Assembly (NCBI RefSeq): GCF_001556185.1
Contig: NZ_LSIJ01000083.1
Span: 1-64,000, forward strand
Direction: 5' to 3'
Origin: Sphingomonas sp. CCH10-B3
Lineage (GTDB): Bacteria; Pseudomonadota; Alphaproteobacteria; Sphingomonadales; Sphingomonadaceae
DNA length: 64,000 nucleotides
This document shows, piece after piece, positions 43,090 through 54,902 of this stretch (positions are counted from its first letter, which is position 1; each line of letters begins with the position of its first letter). The position numbers were made by a program, and so were the translations under genes. The notes below the pieces were generated by a model. The model was given only the letters and a program-made list of their open reading frames with translations. It did no database searches and was not told where the DNA came from.

Positions 43090-43622
43090 TGAGCCGCATT
43101 GGTAAGAAAGCCGTGCCGATCCCCGCGGGCGTGACCGCGACGATCGACGGCGGGCAGATTTCGGTGAAGGGGCCCAAGGGCACCCTGTCCATGCCGCTGT
43201 TCGACGACATCGCCTATGCGCTGGAAGACGGCGCGATTTCGGTGAAGCCGGCGAACGACAGCAAGCGCGCGCGCGCCTTCTGGGGCATGCAGCGGACGAT
43301 GGTGCAGAACCTGGTTACCGGCGTGACCGAGGGCTTCACCAAGGTGCTGGAGATCACCGGCGTCGGCTATCGCGCCGCGTCGCAGGGTCGCAACCTGAAC
43401 CTGCAGCTCGGCTATAGCCACCACGTCAACTTCGCGATCCCGGAAGGCATCGAGATCAAGACGCCCGACCAGACCACGGTCGAGATTTCGGGCATCGACA
43501 AGCAGAAGGTTGGCCAGGTGGCTGCGGAAATCCGTCGCTGGCGCAAGCCCGAGCCGTACAAGGGCAAGGGCATCAAGTATCGCGGCGAGTTCATCTTCCG
43601 CAAGGAAGGGAAGAAGAAGTGA
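43089..43622 (+). CDS. rplF: 50S ribosomal protein L6
   Basis: 177 residues, [15 protein letters not shown] start, the [19 protein letters not shown] block and the C-terminal [13 protein letters not shown]. The stop overlaps the next ATG (TGATG). Confidence 0.96.
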   Translation: MSRIGKKAVPIPAGVTATIDGGQISVKGPKGTLSMPLFDDIAYALEDGAISVKPANDSKRARAFWGMQRTMVQNLVTGVTEGFTKVLEITGVGYRAASQGRNLNLQLGYSHHVNFAIPEGIEIKTPDQTTVEISGIDKQKVGQVAAEIRRWRKPEPYKGKGIKYRGEFIFRKEGKKK

Positions 43623-43981
43623 TGTCGACCAAGGGAATGTCTCTGTTCGAGAAGCGGCGCCGCCGCAACCGCACCGCGCTGCGTGCGCGGAGCGCGGGAC
43701 GTCCGCGGCTGTCGGTGCACCGCTCGGGCAAGCACATCTATGCGCAGGTGATCGACGACGCCGAAGGGCGGACGATCGCATCGGCCTCGACGCTGGAAAA
43801 GGACGTGCGCGGCACGTCGGGCGCGAACATCGACGCGGCGACGCTGGTCGGCAAGCGGGTTGCCGAAGCGGCCAAGCAGGCGGGTGTCACTCGGGTCGTG
43901 TTCGACCGTGGCGGCTTCCTGTTCCATGGTCGCGTGAAGGCGCTGGCGGAAGCCGCGCGCGAAGCCGGGTTGGAGTTCTAA
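43622..43981 (+). CDS. rplR: 50S ribosomal protein L18
   Basis: 119 residues. It binds 5S r[22 protein letters not shown] begins the conserved part, and [20 protein letters not shown] is near the end. The ATG at 43622 overlaps the rplF stop. Confidence 0.95.
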   Translation: MSTKGMSLFEKRRRRNRTALRARSAGRPRLSVHRSGKHIYAQVIDDAEGRTIASASTLEKDVRGTSGANIDAATLVGKRVAEAAKQAGVTRVVFDRGGFLFHGRVKALAEAAREAGLEF

Positions 43982-43982
43982 G

Positions 43983-44693
43983 ATGGTCGATGAGATGATG
44001 AACACCGGCACCGAGGGTGCTGGCGACGCACCGCAGGGCCGTGGTCCGCGCGGCGGGCGTGGTCGTGGCGGCCCCGGCGGCGGCAACCGCGATGGTCGCG
44101 GTCGCGAAGGCCGTGGCGGTCGCGACAACCGTGGCGGTCGTGGTGGTCCCGGCGAAGAGCAGGGCGAAGAGCTGATCGAAAAGCTCGTCCACATCAACCG
44201 CGTGTCGAAAACGGTGAAGGGCGGCAAGCGCTTCGGCTTTGCAGCGCTCGTCGTCGTCGGCGATGGCAAGGGCCGGGTCGGCTTCGGCCATGGCAAGGCG
44301 CGCGAAGTGCCCGAAGCGATCAGCAAGGCGACCGCATCGGCCAAGAAGGCGATGGTTCGCGTGCCGCTGAAGGAAGGCCGCACGCTGCATCACGACGGCA
44401 ACGGTCATTTCGGTGCCGGCCGCGTGACGCTGCGCTCGGCGCCGCAGGGCACCGGCATCATCGCCGGTGGTCCGATGCGCGCCGTGTTCGAATCGCTCGG
44501 CGTGGCCGATGTGGTGACCAAGTCGGTCGGCACGTCGAACCCCTATAACATGATCCGCGCAACCTTTGAGGCGCTGACGACGCAGACCAGCCCGAAGGCC
44601 GTGGCGCAGCGTCGCGGCAAGAAGATTGCCGACCTGCTCGGCCGCGGTGGCTCGCAGACCGCCGAGGCGGATGCGATGGCGATTGTGGAGTAA
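43983..44693 (+). CDS. rpsE: 30S ribosomal protein S5 with N-terminal RGG-rich extension
   Basis: 236 residues, against 166 in E. coli. The first roughly 60 residues are an extension made mostly of Arg and Gly (for example [16 protein letters not shown]), likely disordered and RNA-binding. The conserved S5 body follows from [18 protein letters not shown], with the [13 protein letters not shown] loop implicated in decoding fidelity. The start is the ATG directly after the rplR stop. Confidence 0.95.
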   Translation: MVDEMMNTGTEGAGDAPQGRGPRGGRGRGGPGGGNRDGRGREGRGGRDNRGGRGGPGEEQGEELIEKLVHINRVSKTVKGGKRFGFAALVVVGDGKGRVGFGHGKAREVPEAISKATASAKKAMVRVPLKEGRTLHHDGNGHFGAGRVTLRSAPQGTGIIAGGPMRAVFESLGVADVVTKSVGTSNPYNMIRATFEALTTQTSPKAVAQRRGKKIADLLGRGGSQTAEADAMAIVE

Positions 44694-44699
44694 CCAGCA

Positions 44700-44876
44700 A
44701 TGGCAACGATCAAGATCACGCAGACGGGTTCGCCCATCCGCCGCACCAGCGATCAGCGCGCGACGCTGATCGGCCTTGGCCTTAACAAGCTGCATCGCAC
44801 GAGCGAGCTCGAGGATACTCCCGAAGTCCGGGGCATGATCCGCAAGGTCCGTCACATGGTGCAGGTGGAGGGGTAA
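44700..44876 (+). CDS. rpmD: 50S ribosomal protein L30
   Basis: 58 residues, [20 protein letters not shown] at the start and the [20 protein letters not shown] core, ending in HMVQVEG. The gene is short but in the usual place between rpsE and rplO. A stop TAA at 44874-44876 ends it. Confidence 0.95.
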   Translation: MATIKITQTGSPIRRTSDQRATLIGLGLNKLHRTSELEDTPEVRGMIRKVRHMVQVEG

Positions 44877-44896
44877 GCCCCTCTCACTTCCTTCTA

Positions 44897-44922
44897 GCCC
44901 TCTCCCGCACGCGGGAGAGGGC
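44897..44922. repeat. Perfect 12-bp palindrome between rpmD and rplO
   Basis: GCCCTCTCCCGC, two-base spacer, GCGGGAGAGGGC. Inside the ribosomal operon it would form a strong RNA hairpin. It is closely similar to the palindrome at 18453-18479, so it is probably a dispersed element. Confidence 0.7.
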
Positions 44923-44963
44923 AAAGAAATCAGCGCGACAAAAGCGAAAGCGAGTGCAACGAC

Positions 44964-45494
44964 ATGAAACTGAACGAACTCCGCGATAACGAAGGTGCCC
45001 GCAAGGGCCGGATGCGCGTCGGCCGTGGTATCGGCTCGGGCAAGGGCAAGACCTCGGGCCGTGGCCAGAAGGGCCAGAAGAGCCGCGAAGGGGTGAGCAT
45101 CGCCGGCTTCGAAGGCGGCCAGATGCCGCTCCACATGCGGCTGCCGAAGCGCGGCTTCAACAACATCTTCGCCAAGGATTATGCCGAGGTGAACCTGGGC
45201 GCGATCCAGAAGGCGGTCGATGCAGGCAAGCTCGCGACTGACGGCATCGTCGATCATGCCGCGCTGAAGGCGGCGGATCTTGCGCGTGGCGGCAAGGACG
45301 GTGTGCGCCTGCTCGGCAAGGGTGCGCTGACCACCAAGCTGAGCTTCAAGGTTGCCGGCGCGTCGAAGGGCGCGATCGAAGCAGTCGAGAAGCTGGGCGG
45401 CGCGGTCGAAGTGATCCACGTCGTGCCTGCGAATGAGAAGGCCGAAGCCAAGAAGTATAGCAAGAGCCGCTACAAGCCCGCTGCCAAGGGCTGA
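44964..45494 (+). CDS. rplO: 50S ribosomal protein L15
   Basis: 176 residues. It starts [20 protein letters not shown]. The [14 protein letters not shown] motif and the [18 protein letters not shown] segment are canonical. It is longer than E. coli (144) through a Lys/Ala-rich tail. Confidence 0.95.
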   Translation: MKLNELRDNEGARKGRMRVGRGIGSGKGKTSGRGQKGQKSREGVSIAGFEGGQMPLHMRLPKRGFNNIFAKDYAEVNLGAIQKAVDAGKLATDGIVDHAALKAADLARGGKDGVRLLGKGALTTKLSFKVAGASKGAIEAVEKLGGAVEVIHVVPANEKAEAKKYSKSRYKPAAKG

Positions 45495-45641
45495 ACGGCA
45501 CGATCGAACGGCGGGGGCAACCCCGCCGTTTCGCGTTCGGGTCCGTTTCGCCGCGCGGCATTAGACAAGCAGCGCGGCGCCCCTATATGAGCGATTGAGG
45601 CGGGCAGTGCGCCGCCGCGATTACCGGGACGATTGACACCA

Positions 45642-47012
45642 ATGGCATCTGCAGCCGATCGAATGAGCTCCAGCATCAGCCTCGCGAAATTCGCGCAGGC
45701 GACCGAACTCCGCAAGCGCCTGTGGTTCACGATCGGCGCGCTGATCGTTTTCCGGCTGTTGAGCTATGTGCCGCTGCCCGGCATCGATCCGACCGCGCTC
45801 GGGCTGCTCGGCCAGCAGACGACCGGCGGTGTGCTCGACCTGTTCAACAATTTCTCGGGCGGGGCGCTCAAGCGCATGAGCCTGATCGCGCTGGGCGTGA
45901 CGCCGTATATTTCCGCGTCGATCGCGATCCAGCTGGCGACCTCGCTGTCGCCCACGCTGGCTGCGATCAAGAAGGAAGGCGAAAGCGGACGCAAGCGGCT
46001 GAACCAGTATACGCGCTATGGCACGGTCGCGCTGACGATCATCCAGGGCTATTTCATTGCTGCCGGGCTCGAAACCTTCGGCGCCGCGCAGGGCGTGGCG
46101 GCGGTGATCGAGCCGGGGATCATGTTCCGCATTGGCGCGGTGATCTCGCTGCTGGGCGGCACGATGTTCCTGATGTGGCTGGGCGAGCAGATCACCAGCC
46201 GCGGCATCGGCAACGGCATTTCGCTGATCATCATGGCCGGTATCGTCGCCAACCTGCCGTCGACGCTGTACAATCTGGCGCAGACGGCGCGGACCGGCGG
46301 CGGCAGCGTCACCGACTTCACCGTCGTGCTGATCGCGTTTGCGGTGGGCGGGCTGATCCTGTTCATCTGCTTCATGGAGCGCGCCCAGCGCCGCATCCTG
46401 ATCCAGTACCCCAAGCGTCAGACGCGCACCGGCATGCAGGCCGACCGCAGCCACTTGCCGCTCAAGATCAATACCGCCGGCGTCATCCCGCCGATCTTCG
46501 CCTCGACCCTGCTGACGATCCCGCTGACGATCACGCAGTTCGCGGGCAAGAATGTGTCGGGCGATACGCTGTGGGGCAGCACGATCATCGCGCTCAACCA
46601 GTATCTGCAGCACGGATCAGTGCTGTTCATGACGCTCTACGGGCTCGGCATTGTCTTCTTCTCGTTCTTCTACACGGCCATCGTGTTCAATCCGGAAGAA
46701 ACGGCCGACAATCTGAAGCGCTATGGCGGGTTCATTCCGGGCATCCGGCCGGGCAAGAACACCGAGCTTTATTTCGATTATGTGCTGACGCGCATCACCG
46801 TGATTGGTGCGGCCTATCTGGCGATCATCTGCTTGCTGCCGGAATATCTGGTGTCGGCGCTCAGCATTCCCTTCTATCTGGGCGGCACGAGCCTGCTGAT
46901 CGTCGTCAACGTGACGATGGATACGGTAACGCAGATCCAGAGCCACTTGCTGGCGCACCAATATGGTGATTTGATCAAGAAAGCGAAGCTGAAGGGCGGT
47001 CGACTGCGCTAA
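45642..47012 (+). CDS. secY: Protein translocase subunit SecY
   Basis: Ten-helix channel of the Sec translocon, 456 residues. GTLWLGE-like motif (MFLMWLGEQITSRGIGNGIS), SLSPTLAAIKKEGESGRK after the second helix, and the C-terminal cytoplasmic KKAKLKGGRLR are present. The ATG at 45642 was chosen. A TTG nine bases upstream is unlikely. Confidence 0.96.
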   Translation: MASAADRMSSSISLAKFAQATELRKRLWFTIGALIVFRLLSYVPLPGIDPTALGLLGQQTTGGVLDLFNNFSGGALKRMSLIALGVTPYISASIAIQLATSLSPTLAAIKKEGESGRKRLNQYTRYGTVALTIIQGYFIAAGLETFGAAQGVAAVIEPGIMFRIGAVISLLGGTMFLMWLGEQITSRGIGNGISLIIMAGIVANLPSTLYNLAQTARTGGGSVTDFTVVLIAFAVGGLILFICFMERAQRRILIQYPKRQTRTGMQADRSHLPLKINTAGVIPPIFASTLLTIPLTITQFAGKNVSGDTLWGSTIIALNQYLQHGSVLFMTLYGLGIVFFSFFYTAIVFNPEETADNLKRYGGFIPGIRPGKNTELYFDYVLTRITVIGAAYLAIICLLPEYLVSALSIPFYLGGTSLLIVVNVTMDTVTQIQSHLLAHQYGDLIKKAKLKGGRLR

Positions 47013-47042
47013 GCGCGAGCGGCGAAGAGAGAGGATGCGGGC

Positions 47043-47696
47043 TTGAACATCATCTTGCTGGGGCCGCCCGGGGCGGGCAAGGGTACCCAGGCGGGCCGTC
47101 TGCAGGCCGAGCATGGCATGGTGCAGCTCTCGACGGGCGACATGTTGCGCGATGCCCGCAAGGCCGAAACGCCGCTCGGCGCCCAGGTCGCGGCAGTGAT
47201 GGATTCGGGCGCGCTGGTATCGGACGAGATCGTCTCGGCGCTGATCGACGAAAAGCTGGGCGGGCTCACGTCCGATCAGGGCGTGATCTTCGACGGCTAT
47301 CCACGCACGGCGGCGCAAGCGGCATCGCTCGACACGCTGCTCGCCGACCACGGCCGCACGCTCGATTATGTGATCGAACTCGACGTCGATGAAGATGCGC
47401 TGGTCGAACGCATCGTCGGGCGTTTTTCGTGCGCGCGGTGCGGGACAAATTATCACGACAGCTTCAACCGGCCCAAGGTGGACGGCGTGTGCGACGTCTG
47501 CGGATCGACCGAGTTCAAGCGCCGCGCCGACGACAATGCCGAAACGGTGCGCAAGCGCATGGCCGAATATCGCGCCAAGACGGCGCCGATCCTTCCGATC
47601 TATGACGCGCGCGGGTTGGTGCGTCATGTCGACGGCATGGCCGATATTGCGCATGTCAGCGCCGCGATCGAAGCGATCCTTGCCCCAGCTGCCTGA
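47043..47696 (+). CDS. adk: Adenylate kinase (long form with Cys4 lid)
   Basis: Nucleotide kinase converting ATP and AMP to two ADP, 217 residues. The P-loop GPPGAGKGTQ, the AMP-site block VQLSTGDMLRDARK and FDGYPRTAAQAASL are present. The lid holds two Cys pairs, CARCG and CDVCG, a zinc-binding type. The start is TTG at 47043 with AGAGAGG before it. Between secY and rpsM in many alphaproteobacteria. Confidence 0.95.
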   Translation: MNIILLGPPGAGKGTQAGRLQAEHGMVQLSTGDMLRDARKAETPLGAQVAAVMDSGALVSDEIVSALIDEKLGGLTSDQGVIFDGYPRTAAQAASLDTLLADHGRTLDYVIELDVDEDALVERIVGRFSCARCGTNYHDSFNRPKVDGVCDVCGSTEFKRRADDNAETVRKRMAEYRAKTAPILPIYDARGLVRHVDGMADIAHVSAAIEAILAPAA

Positions 47697-47755
47697 TTGC
47701 GCCTAAATCCGGCTCGTGCTGCGCGACATCGCGCGGTTGGTAAAGGCCGATTCCG

Positions 47756-48139
47756 TTGACGACCCGCGCCGAGATCCTAGCCGAAATGGACGCCATCGAG
47801 GCGGTCGCGCGACGGCTGGCGCAAGTCGCTGATCGACGCGACGCGGCGCGCAAACAGGATCTGGTTGCTGCCCGCCGCGAGCTTGCGATGCGGATGATGA
47901 AGGTGATGACGGTCGGTGAGGATTACCCCCCGATCCGGCGCAACGAGCCGCTCTATGCCGAGCTTCGCCAGCGTTTGAGCGTGCTGCGGACAGCGATTGC
48001 CGATCATCAGGCGCAATGGTCGGCGGTGGCAATCGATAGCGATGATGCTGCCTATATCGCCTCGTCGGCGGCGGTGCAGGCCGAAGGGCGCGCCTTCATG
48101 GGCTGGGTACGGCAGGTCGTCGAGGCCTTGCCCGAGTAG
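47756..48139 (+). CDS. Hypothetical alpha-helical protein
   Basis: A 127-residue, Ala- and Arg-rich protein, mostly helical, with no membrane segment and no family I recognise. It starts at a TTG (47756). The composition looks like a real coding frame of this genome. It lies between adk and an exported protein, in the gap of the spc/alpha cluster. Confidence 0.55.
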   Translation: MTTRAEILAEMDAIEAVARRLAQVADRRDAARKQDLVAARRELAMRMMKVMTVGEDYPPIRRNEPLYAELRQRLSVLRTAIADHQAQWSAVAIDSDDAAYIASSAAVQAEGRAFMGWVRQVVEALPE

Positions 48140-48202
48140 CATTGGCGGTGCTTGGCGCGGGCGGTGCCACGCGATAGGCTGGGCGCAAAAGGGGACGTTG
48201 CC

Positions 48203-48763
48203 ATGCGCTGGTATCGGGCATTGATCATGGGTTTTGCGGTGGCTGCGGCGCCTGCATCGGCGGAGGTGGTTCAGGCCAGTCCGGCAGGTTTCGAAACCGC
48301 CCAGAGCGTGACGGTCGACAAACCGATCGGCGAGGTCTGGCTGATGCTGCGCAGCCCGAACAAATGGTGGGACAAGGAGCACACCTATTCGGGTGACAGC
48401 GCCAATCTCTACCTCGACCCGCAGGCGACCGGCTGCTTCTGCGAAAAGCTGCCGGGCAAGGGCAGCGTTGAACATGGTCATGTGGTCTATGTCGAAGCGC
48501 CGCGTGCGCTGCGGCTCCACGGGGCGCTGGGGCCGCTGCAAGTCGAAGGGGTCAGCGGGGCGCTGACTTTCGTCCTCGAGCCCGAGGGGGATGGCGCGAC
48601 GCGCGTGAAGCTCAGCTATGTCGTCGGCGGCTATATCCGCAGCGGTGCCGAAACGGTGGCGCCGCTGGTCGACAAGGTGCTCGGCATTCAGCTCGTGCGA
48701 CTGAAGGCCGCAGCCGAGGCAGCACCGCCGCCCGACACCGGCGAGGCCAAGCCGGGCAAATAG
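48203..48763 (+). CDS. Exported SRPBCC-fold protein (START-like)
   Basis: A 186-residue protein with a signal peptide (cut after ASAE). The mature part has the SRPBCC pattern: an early TVDKPIGEVWLMLRSPNKWW, then strands and a long C-terminal helix. The ligand is unknown. GGGGACGTTGCC precedes the ATG at 48203. A 204-base gap before rpsM shows only repeats and leader sequence. Confidence 0.72.
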   Translation: MRWYRALIMGFAVAAAPASAEVVQASPAGFETAQSVTVDKPIGEVWLMLRSPNKWWDKEHTYSGDSANLYLDPQATGCFCEKLPGKGSVEHGHVVYVEAPRALRLHGALGPLQVEGVSGALTFVLEPEGDGATRVKLSYVVGGYIRSGAETVAPLVDKVLGIQLVRLKAAAEAAPPPDTGEAKPGK

Positions 48764-48967
48764 CGCGGGCCGCGAACTGCCCGCCAAAATGGCGCATCGC
48801 GCGCTTGACACAGTGATTTTGCAGCCCTAGATGGCCCATCTTCCGAAACACCGGGGACCGGCGGCGTATCTTGGCGCGCGCCGGTATCGTGCGTTAGTCG
48901 GACTGAACGCGATGAGATGGGGTCGGTGCAGCCATGCCTGACCCTGTGGAGCAGGAGAACAGATTAC

Positions 48968-49336
48968 ATGGCACGTATTGCGGGCGTCAACATCCCGACC
49001 AACAAGCGCGTCGTTATCGCGCTGACCTATATCCATGGCATTGGCCCGCACAAGGCCAAGCAGATCACCGAAAAGCTCGGCATCGACACCACGCGCCGCG
49101 TGCAGGACCTGACCGATCAGGAAGTGCTGCAGATCCGCGAGACGATCGACGCCGATCACACCGTCGAGGGCGATCTTCGCCGCGAGACGTCGGTCAACAT
49201 CAAGCGCCTGATGGACCTGGCCTGCTATCGCGGGCTGCGCCATCGCAAGGGGCTGCCGGTGCGCGGCCAGCGCACGCACACCAACGCGCGCACCCGCAAG
49301 GGCAAGGCCAAGCCGATCGCGGGCAAGAAAAAGTAA
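48968..49336 (+). CDS. rpsM: 30S ribosomal protein S13
   Basis: 122 residues. [20 protein letters not shown] start, [16 protein letters not shown], and the basic C-terminal [18 protein letters not shown] tail. First gene of the alpha block. A terminator-like hairpin begins at its stop codon. Confidence 0.96.
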   Translation: MARIAGVNIPTNKRVVIALTYIHGIGPHKAKQITEKLGIDTTRRVQDLTDQEVLQIRETIDADHTVEGDLRRETSVNIKRLMDLACYRGLRHRKGLPVRGQRTHTNARTRKGKAKPIAGKKK

Positions 49337-49367
49337 GAAATTCGTCCTCGGGACGAATTTCCTTTTT
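49337..49367 (+). terminator. Intrinsic terminator-like hairpin between rpsM and rpsK
   Basis: An 11-bp perfect stem (GAAATTCGTCC / GGACGAATTTC, 49337-49361) with a TCG loop is followed by CTTTTT. It starts one base after the rpsM stop. Placed inside the operon it may set the S13 to S11/RpoA ratio. Confidence 0.75.
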
Positions 49368-49417
49368 CTCCGCCGCAAGGCTCTCGCAGCACAGCTTTTT
49401 GGGATTAGGAATTCGAT

Positions 49418-49807
49418 ATGGCACGTGAACCGCAGCGCATCCGCCGCCGGGAACGCAAGAATATCACATCTGGTGTCGCGCATGTGAACGCCAGCTTCAA
49501 CAACACGATGATCACGATCACCGATGCCCAGGGCAACGCGATCAGCTGGTCGTCGGCGGGCATGATGGGCTTCAAGGGGTCGCGCAAGTCGACGCCTTAT
49601 GCCGCGCAGGTCGCCGCCGAAGATGCGGGCCGCAAGGCTGCCGAACACGGCGTCCGCACGCTCGAGGTGGAAGTCAAGGGCCCCGGTTCGGGCCGCGAAT
49701 CGGCGCTGCGCGCGTTGCAGGCGGTCGGTTTCCAGATCACCTCGATCCGCGATGTGACGTCGATCCCGCACAATGGCGTGCGCCCGTCGAAGCGTCGCCG
49801 CGTCTGA
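49418..49807 (+). CDS. rpsK: 30S ribosomal protein S11
   Basis: 129 residues. [20 protein letters not shown] and the C-terminal [19 protein letters not shown] are canonical. It lies beyond the hairpin that follows rpsM. Confidence 0.96.
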   Translation: MAREPQRIRRRERKNITSGVAHVNASFNNTMITITDAQGNAISWSSAGMMGFKGSRKSTPYAAQVAAEDAGRKAAEHGVRTLEVEVKGPGSGRESALRALQAVGFQITSIRDVTSIPHNGVRPSKRRRV

Positions 49808-49905
49808 ATTCGGCGCTCGCGCGCCGGCCCGTTCGGGACCGGCTGCGGCGAGTCCTCCACCCTGCGGCGCTCTCGCCCGGCGCCGCGCTTAACTAGGGGA
49901 AGCCT

Positions 49906-50970
49906 GTGTCCGTCAATGCAAAGAACTGGCAGGAACTGAAGAAGCCGAACGCCCTCGAGCGCAAGCCGAGCGGTGACGGCAAGCGCAAGGCGACGTTCGT
50001 CGCCGAACCGCTCGAGCGCGGCTTTGGCCTGACGCTCGGCAACGCGCTGCGTCGCGTGCTGCTCTCCTCGCTGCAGGGAGCCGCGGTTACCTCGATCAAG
50101 ATCGAAAATGTGCTGCACGAATTTTCGTCGCTCGCGGGCGTGCGTGAGGATGTGACCGACATCGTGCTCAACGTGAAGCAGATCGCGCTCAAGATGCAGG
50201 GCGAAGGCCCGAAGCGTCTGCAGCTGTCGGCAACCGGCCCCGGCGAAGTCAAGGCGGGCGACATTGCGGTGTCGGGTGACATCGAAGTGATGAACCCCGA
50301 TCTGGTGATCTGCCACCTCGACGATGGTGCGACGCTGAACATGGAACTGACCGCCGATGTCGGTAAGGGCTATGTGCCGGCAATCGCCAACCGCCCGGCC
50401 GATGCGCCGATCGGCCTGATCCCGATCGATGCGCTTTACTCGCCGGTGCGTCAGGTGAGCTACAAGGTCGAAAACACCCGCGTCGGCCAGGAACTCGATT
50501 ACGACAAGCTAACCCTGTCGGTCGAAACCGACGGCACCGTCAGCCCCGACGATGCGGTCGCTTATGCGGGTCGCATTCTGCAGGACCAGCTCGCGCTGTT
50601 CGTCCACTTCGATGAATCGGCGATCGTGCGTTCGGTGCCGACCGGCGTCGCGGCGCCGGCAGCGGGCGGCGAAGTCGCGGGCGACACCCAGCAGATCAAC
50701 CGTTACCTGCTCAAGAAGGTCGATGAGCTCGAACTGTCGGTGCGTTCGGCGAACTGCCTGAAGAACGACAACATCATCTACATCGGCGATCTGGTCCAGA
50801 AGACCGAAGCCGAAATGCTGCGCACCCCGAACTTCGGCCGCAAGTCGCTCAACGAGATCAAGGAAGTGCTGTCGTCGATGGGCCTGCGGCTGGGGATGGA
50901 AATCCCCGGCTGGCCGCCGGAGAACATCGAAGAAATGGCGAAGAAGCTCGAACAGGAGATTATGGGGTGA
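49906..50970 (+). CDS. rpoA: RNA polymerase alpha subunit
   Basis: 354 residues. The N-terminal dimerisation and assembly domain has [23 protein letters not shown] sequence, and the C-terminal helix-hairpin domain has [21 protein letters not shown] for DNA and activator contact. The start is GTG at 49906, with an AAGGGG-like region (TAGGGGAAGCCT) before it. A 20-bp perfect inverted repeat starts directly after the stop. Confidence 0.96.
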   Translation: MSVNAKNWQELKKPNALERKPSGDGKRKATFVAEPLERGFGLTLGNALRRVLLSSLQGAAVTSIKIENVLHEFSSLAGVREDVTDIVLNVKQIALKMQGEGPKRLQLSATGPGEVKAGDIAVSGDIEVMNPDLVICHLDDGATLNMELTADVGKGYVPAIANRPADAPIGLIPIDALYSPVRQVSYKVENTRVGQELDYDKLTLSVETDGTVSPDDAVAYAGRILQDQLALFVHFDESAIVRSVPTGVAAPAAGGEVAGDTQQINRYLLKKVDELELSVRSANCLKNDNIIYIGDLVQKTEAEMLRTPNFGRKSLNEIKEVLSSMGLRLGMEIPGWPPENIEEMAKKLEQEIMG

Positions 50971-51013
50971 GCTTGGCGTCCGGGATTAGCGACGCTAATC
51001 CCGGACGCCAAGC
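50971..51013. repeat. Perfect 20-bp inverted repeat immediately after rpoA
   Basis: The left arm is 50971-50990 and the right arm 50994-51013, with a 3-base GAC loop. Key parts are GGCGTCCGGG and CCCGGACGCC around GATTAGC / GCTAATC. It has no T-run. It lies inside the alpha operon, so the RNA hairpin would be very stable. Confidence 0.8.
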
Positions 51014-51021
51014 CCGGCCGG

Positions 51022-51120
51022 CCTCGCGTAGCGAGGACCGACGACACGGCTTTGCCGGGTCGGCCCCTCCACCGGCTTCGCCGGTCCCCCTCTCCCCCGC
51101 TTCGCGAGGGAGGATCTAAG
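51022..51120. repeat. Array of short GC-rich hairpins between rpoA and rplQ
   Basis: Several consecutive mini-palindromes appear: CCTCGCGTAGCGAGG, GACACGGCTTTGCCGGGTC, CCACCGGCTTCGCCGG and CCCTCTCCC with GAGGGAGG. Such arrays in the spacer of a ribosomal operon suggest repeat insertion and possible mRNA processing. Confidence 0.55.
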
Positions 51121-51197
51121 GCAAAGGGTGGCGGCCTCTAACAGCCACCTGGATCGGGGTACCTCGCACGGCCCCCATACGAACGAAGGACAAACAC

Positions 51198-51623
51198 ATG
51201 CGTCATCGCGTTGGCGGTCGTAAACTTTCGCGGACTTCGGCCCACCGCACCGCCCTGTTCCGCAACATGGCAGCGGCACTGATCAAGCACGAGCAGATCG
51301 CCACGACCTTGCCCAAGGCGAAGGAACTGCGCCCCTATGTCGAAAAGCTGATTACGCTGGCGAAGAAGGGCGGCCTGTCGAACCGTCGCCTCGCGCATGC
51401 CCGGCTGCTCGACGAGGTGCAGCTGGCGAAGCTGTTCGACGTGCTGGCGGCGCGCTATGCCGACCGCAACGGCGGCTATACCCGCATCATCAAGGCCGGT
51501 CCGCGTGCGTCGGATGCCGCGCCGATGGCGATCATCGAATTCGTCGATCGCGATGTCGACGCCAAGGGCCAGGATTCGGGTCCGGTGCTCAACGACGACA
51601 GCGAGTACGACGAAGCGGCCTGA
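51198..51623 (+). CDS. rplQ: 50S ribosomal protein L17
   Basis: 141 residues. [19 protein letters not shown] start, [20 protein letters not shown], and a Ser/Asp-rich acidic tail that extends the E. coli protein. Last gene of the cluster, separated from rpoA by 227 bases of repeats. Confidence 0.95.
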   Translation: MRHRVGGRKLSRTSAHRTALFRNMAAALIKHEQIATTLPKAKELRPYVEKLITLAKKGGLSNRRLAHARLLDEVQLAKLFDVLAARYADRNGGYTRIIKAGPRASDAAPMAIIEFVDRDVDAKGQDSGPVLNDDSEYDEAA

Positions 51624-51652
51624 TCGCGCATCGAACCCACAGCAGGGCTTCA

Positions 51653-51689
51653 CAAAGGAGTCGCAGGCGTTAGGCTTGCGGCTCCTTTG
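51653..51689 (+). terminator. Terminator after rplQ
   Basis: CAAAGGAG pairs with CTCCTTTG around an imperfect inner stem (TCGCAGGC and GGCTTGCG). CTTTTG follows. This is the end of the ribosomal cluster. Confidence 0.7.
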
Positions 51690-51709
51690 CCTTTTGGGAC
51701 ACGGTCGAT

Positions 51710-53863
<2,154 letters not shown>

Positions 53864-53984
53864 GCGTCCAGGCCAGTGTGCCGATCCATCCGCCGATCGT
53901 GCGGCTGCTCCAACCTCGTCGGTAAAATCTGTTGCACATGAGTATGACACCCCGCTAAGCATCTCACGAGCAAGGGGGAAATTG

Positions 53985-54902
53985 ATGGTTGCGCTGCGGT
54001 TGGATGCCGTCGTCAAGCGGTTCGGCGACTTTACGGCCGTCGATGACCTGAGCTTTGCGGTCGAGCCGGGCGAAGTATTCGGCTTCCTCGGTGGCAATGG
54101 TGCGGGCAAGACCACGTCGCTGCGCATGGTGCTCGACATCCTGCGGCCCGACCGGGGCAGCATCGACGTGCTCGGCAAGCCACCCGGCCGTGCCGCGAGC
54201 GCCCGGGTGGGCTTCCTGCCCGAAGAGCGCGGGCTGTACCGCTCGATGACCGCGATCGACACGATCGTCTATTTCGCGCGGCTGAAAGGCATGACCGCAG
54301 CCGATGCGCGGCGCGAGGGATTGGTGCTGCTCGACCGCTTCGGGCTCGGCAATTTCGCCAAGACCACTGTCGACAAACTGTCGAAGGGCATGGCGCAGAA
54401 AGTCCAGCTTGCTACCGCGATCGTCAACAAGCCCGACTTGCTGATCCTCGACGAACCCTTTTCGGGGCTTGATCCGGTCAATCAAGGCTTGCTCGAGGAC
54501 GAGATTATCGGCGCGGCGAAGGGCGGGGCGGCTGTCGTATTTTCCACCCACGTCATGCAGCATGCCGAGCGGCTGTGCGACCGGCTGCTGTTCCTCGCGC
54601 ATGGCCGCAAGCAGTTCGAAGGCACGCAGGACGGCGCGCGCGCAACGTTGCCGGCGCGGCTGACGCTGGTCGCGCAACAGTCCCCCGCCACGCTGTCCGG
54701 CGTCGCGGGTGCCACCGCGACGGGCGCGGTCGGCGATGGCTGGCACGCTTGGGACGTGCAGCTCGTCTCCGGCGGCGATCCCGCTGACTTGCTCCAGCAA
54801 TGTACGGCGCAAGGCTTTGCGCTGCGCGGCTTCGAACAGCACCGCGCGAGCATGCACGACGTCTTTCTCCACATCGTCGGCGGCGCGGAGGCACGGCCAT
54901 GA
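53985..54902 (+). CDS. ABC transporter ATP-binding protein (ABC-2 / NatA-like)
   Basis: Nucleotide-binding subunit of 305 residues. Walker A GGNGAGKTTS, signature LSKGMAQK, Walker B LLILDEPFSGLDP and the H-loop FSTHVMQHAE are intact. The C-terminal region after about 220 is a DUF4162-like regulatory domain. An AGGGGG site precedes the ATG. It overlaps the permease gene by 4 bases. The closest well-known analogue is the NatAB Na+ exporter. The substrate here is not certain. Confidence 0.88.
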   Translation: MVALRLDAVVKRFGDFTAVDDLSFAVEPGEVFGFLGGNGAGKTTSLRMVLDILRPDRGSIDVLGKPPGRAASARVGFLPEERGLYRSMTAIDTIVYFARLKGMTAADARREGLVLLDRFGLGNFAKTTVDKLSKGMAQKVQLATAIVNKPDLLILDEPFSGLDPVNQGLLEDEIIGAAKGGAAVVFSTHVMQHAERLCDRLLFLAHGRKQFEGTQDGARATLPARLTLVAQQSPATLSGVAGATATGAVGDGWHAWDVQLVSGGDPADLLQQCTAQGFALRGFEQHRASMHDVFLHIVGGAEARP

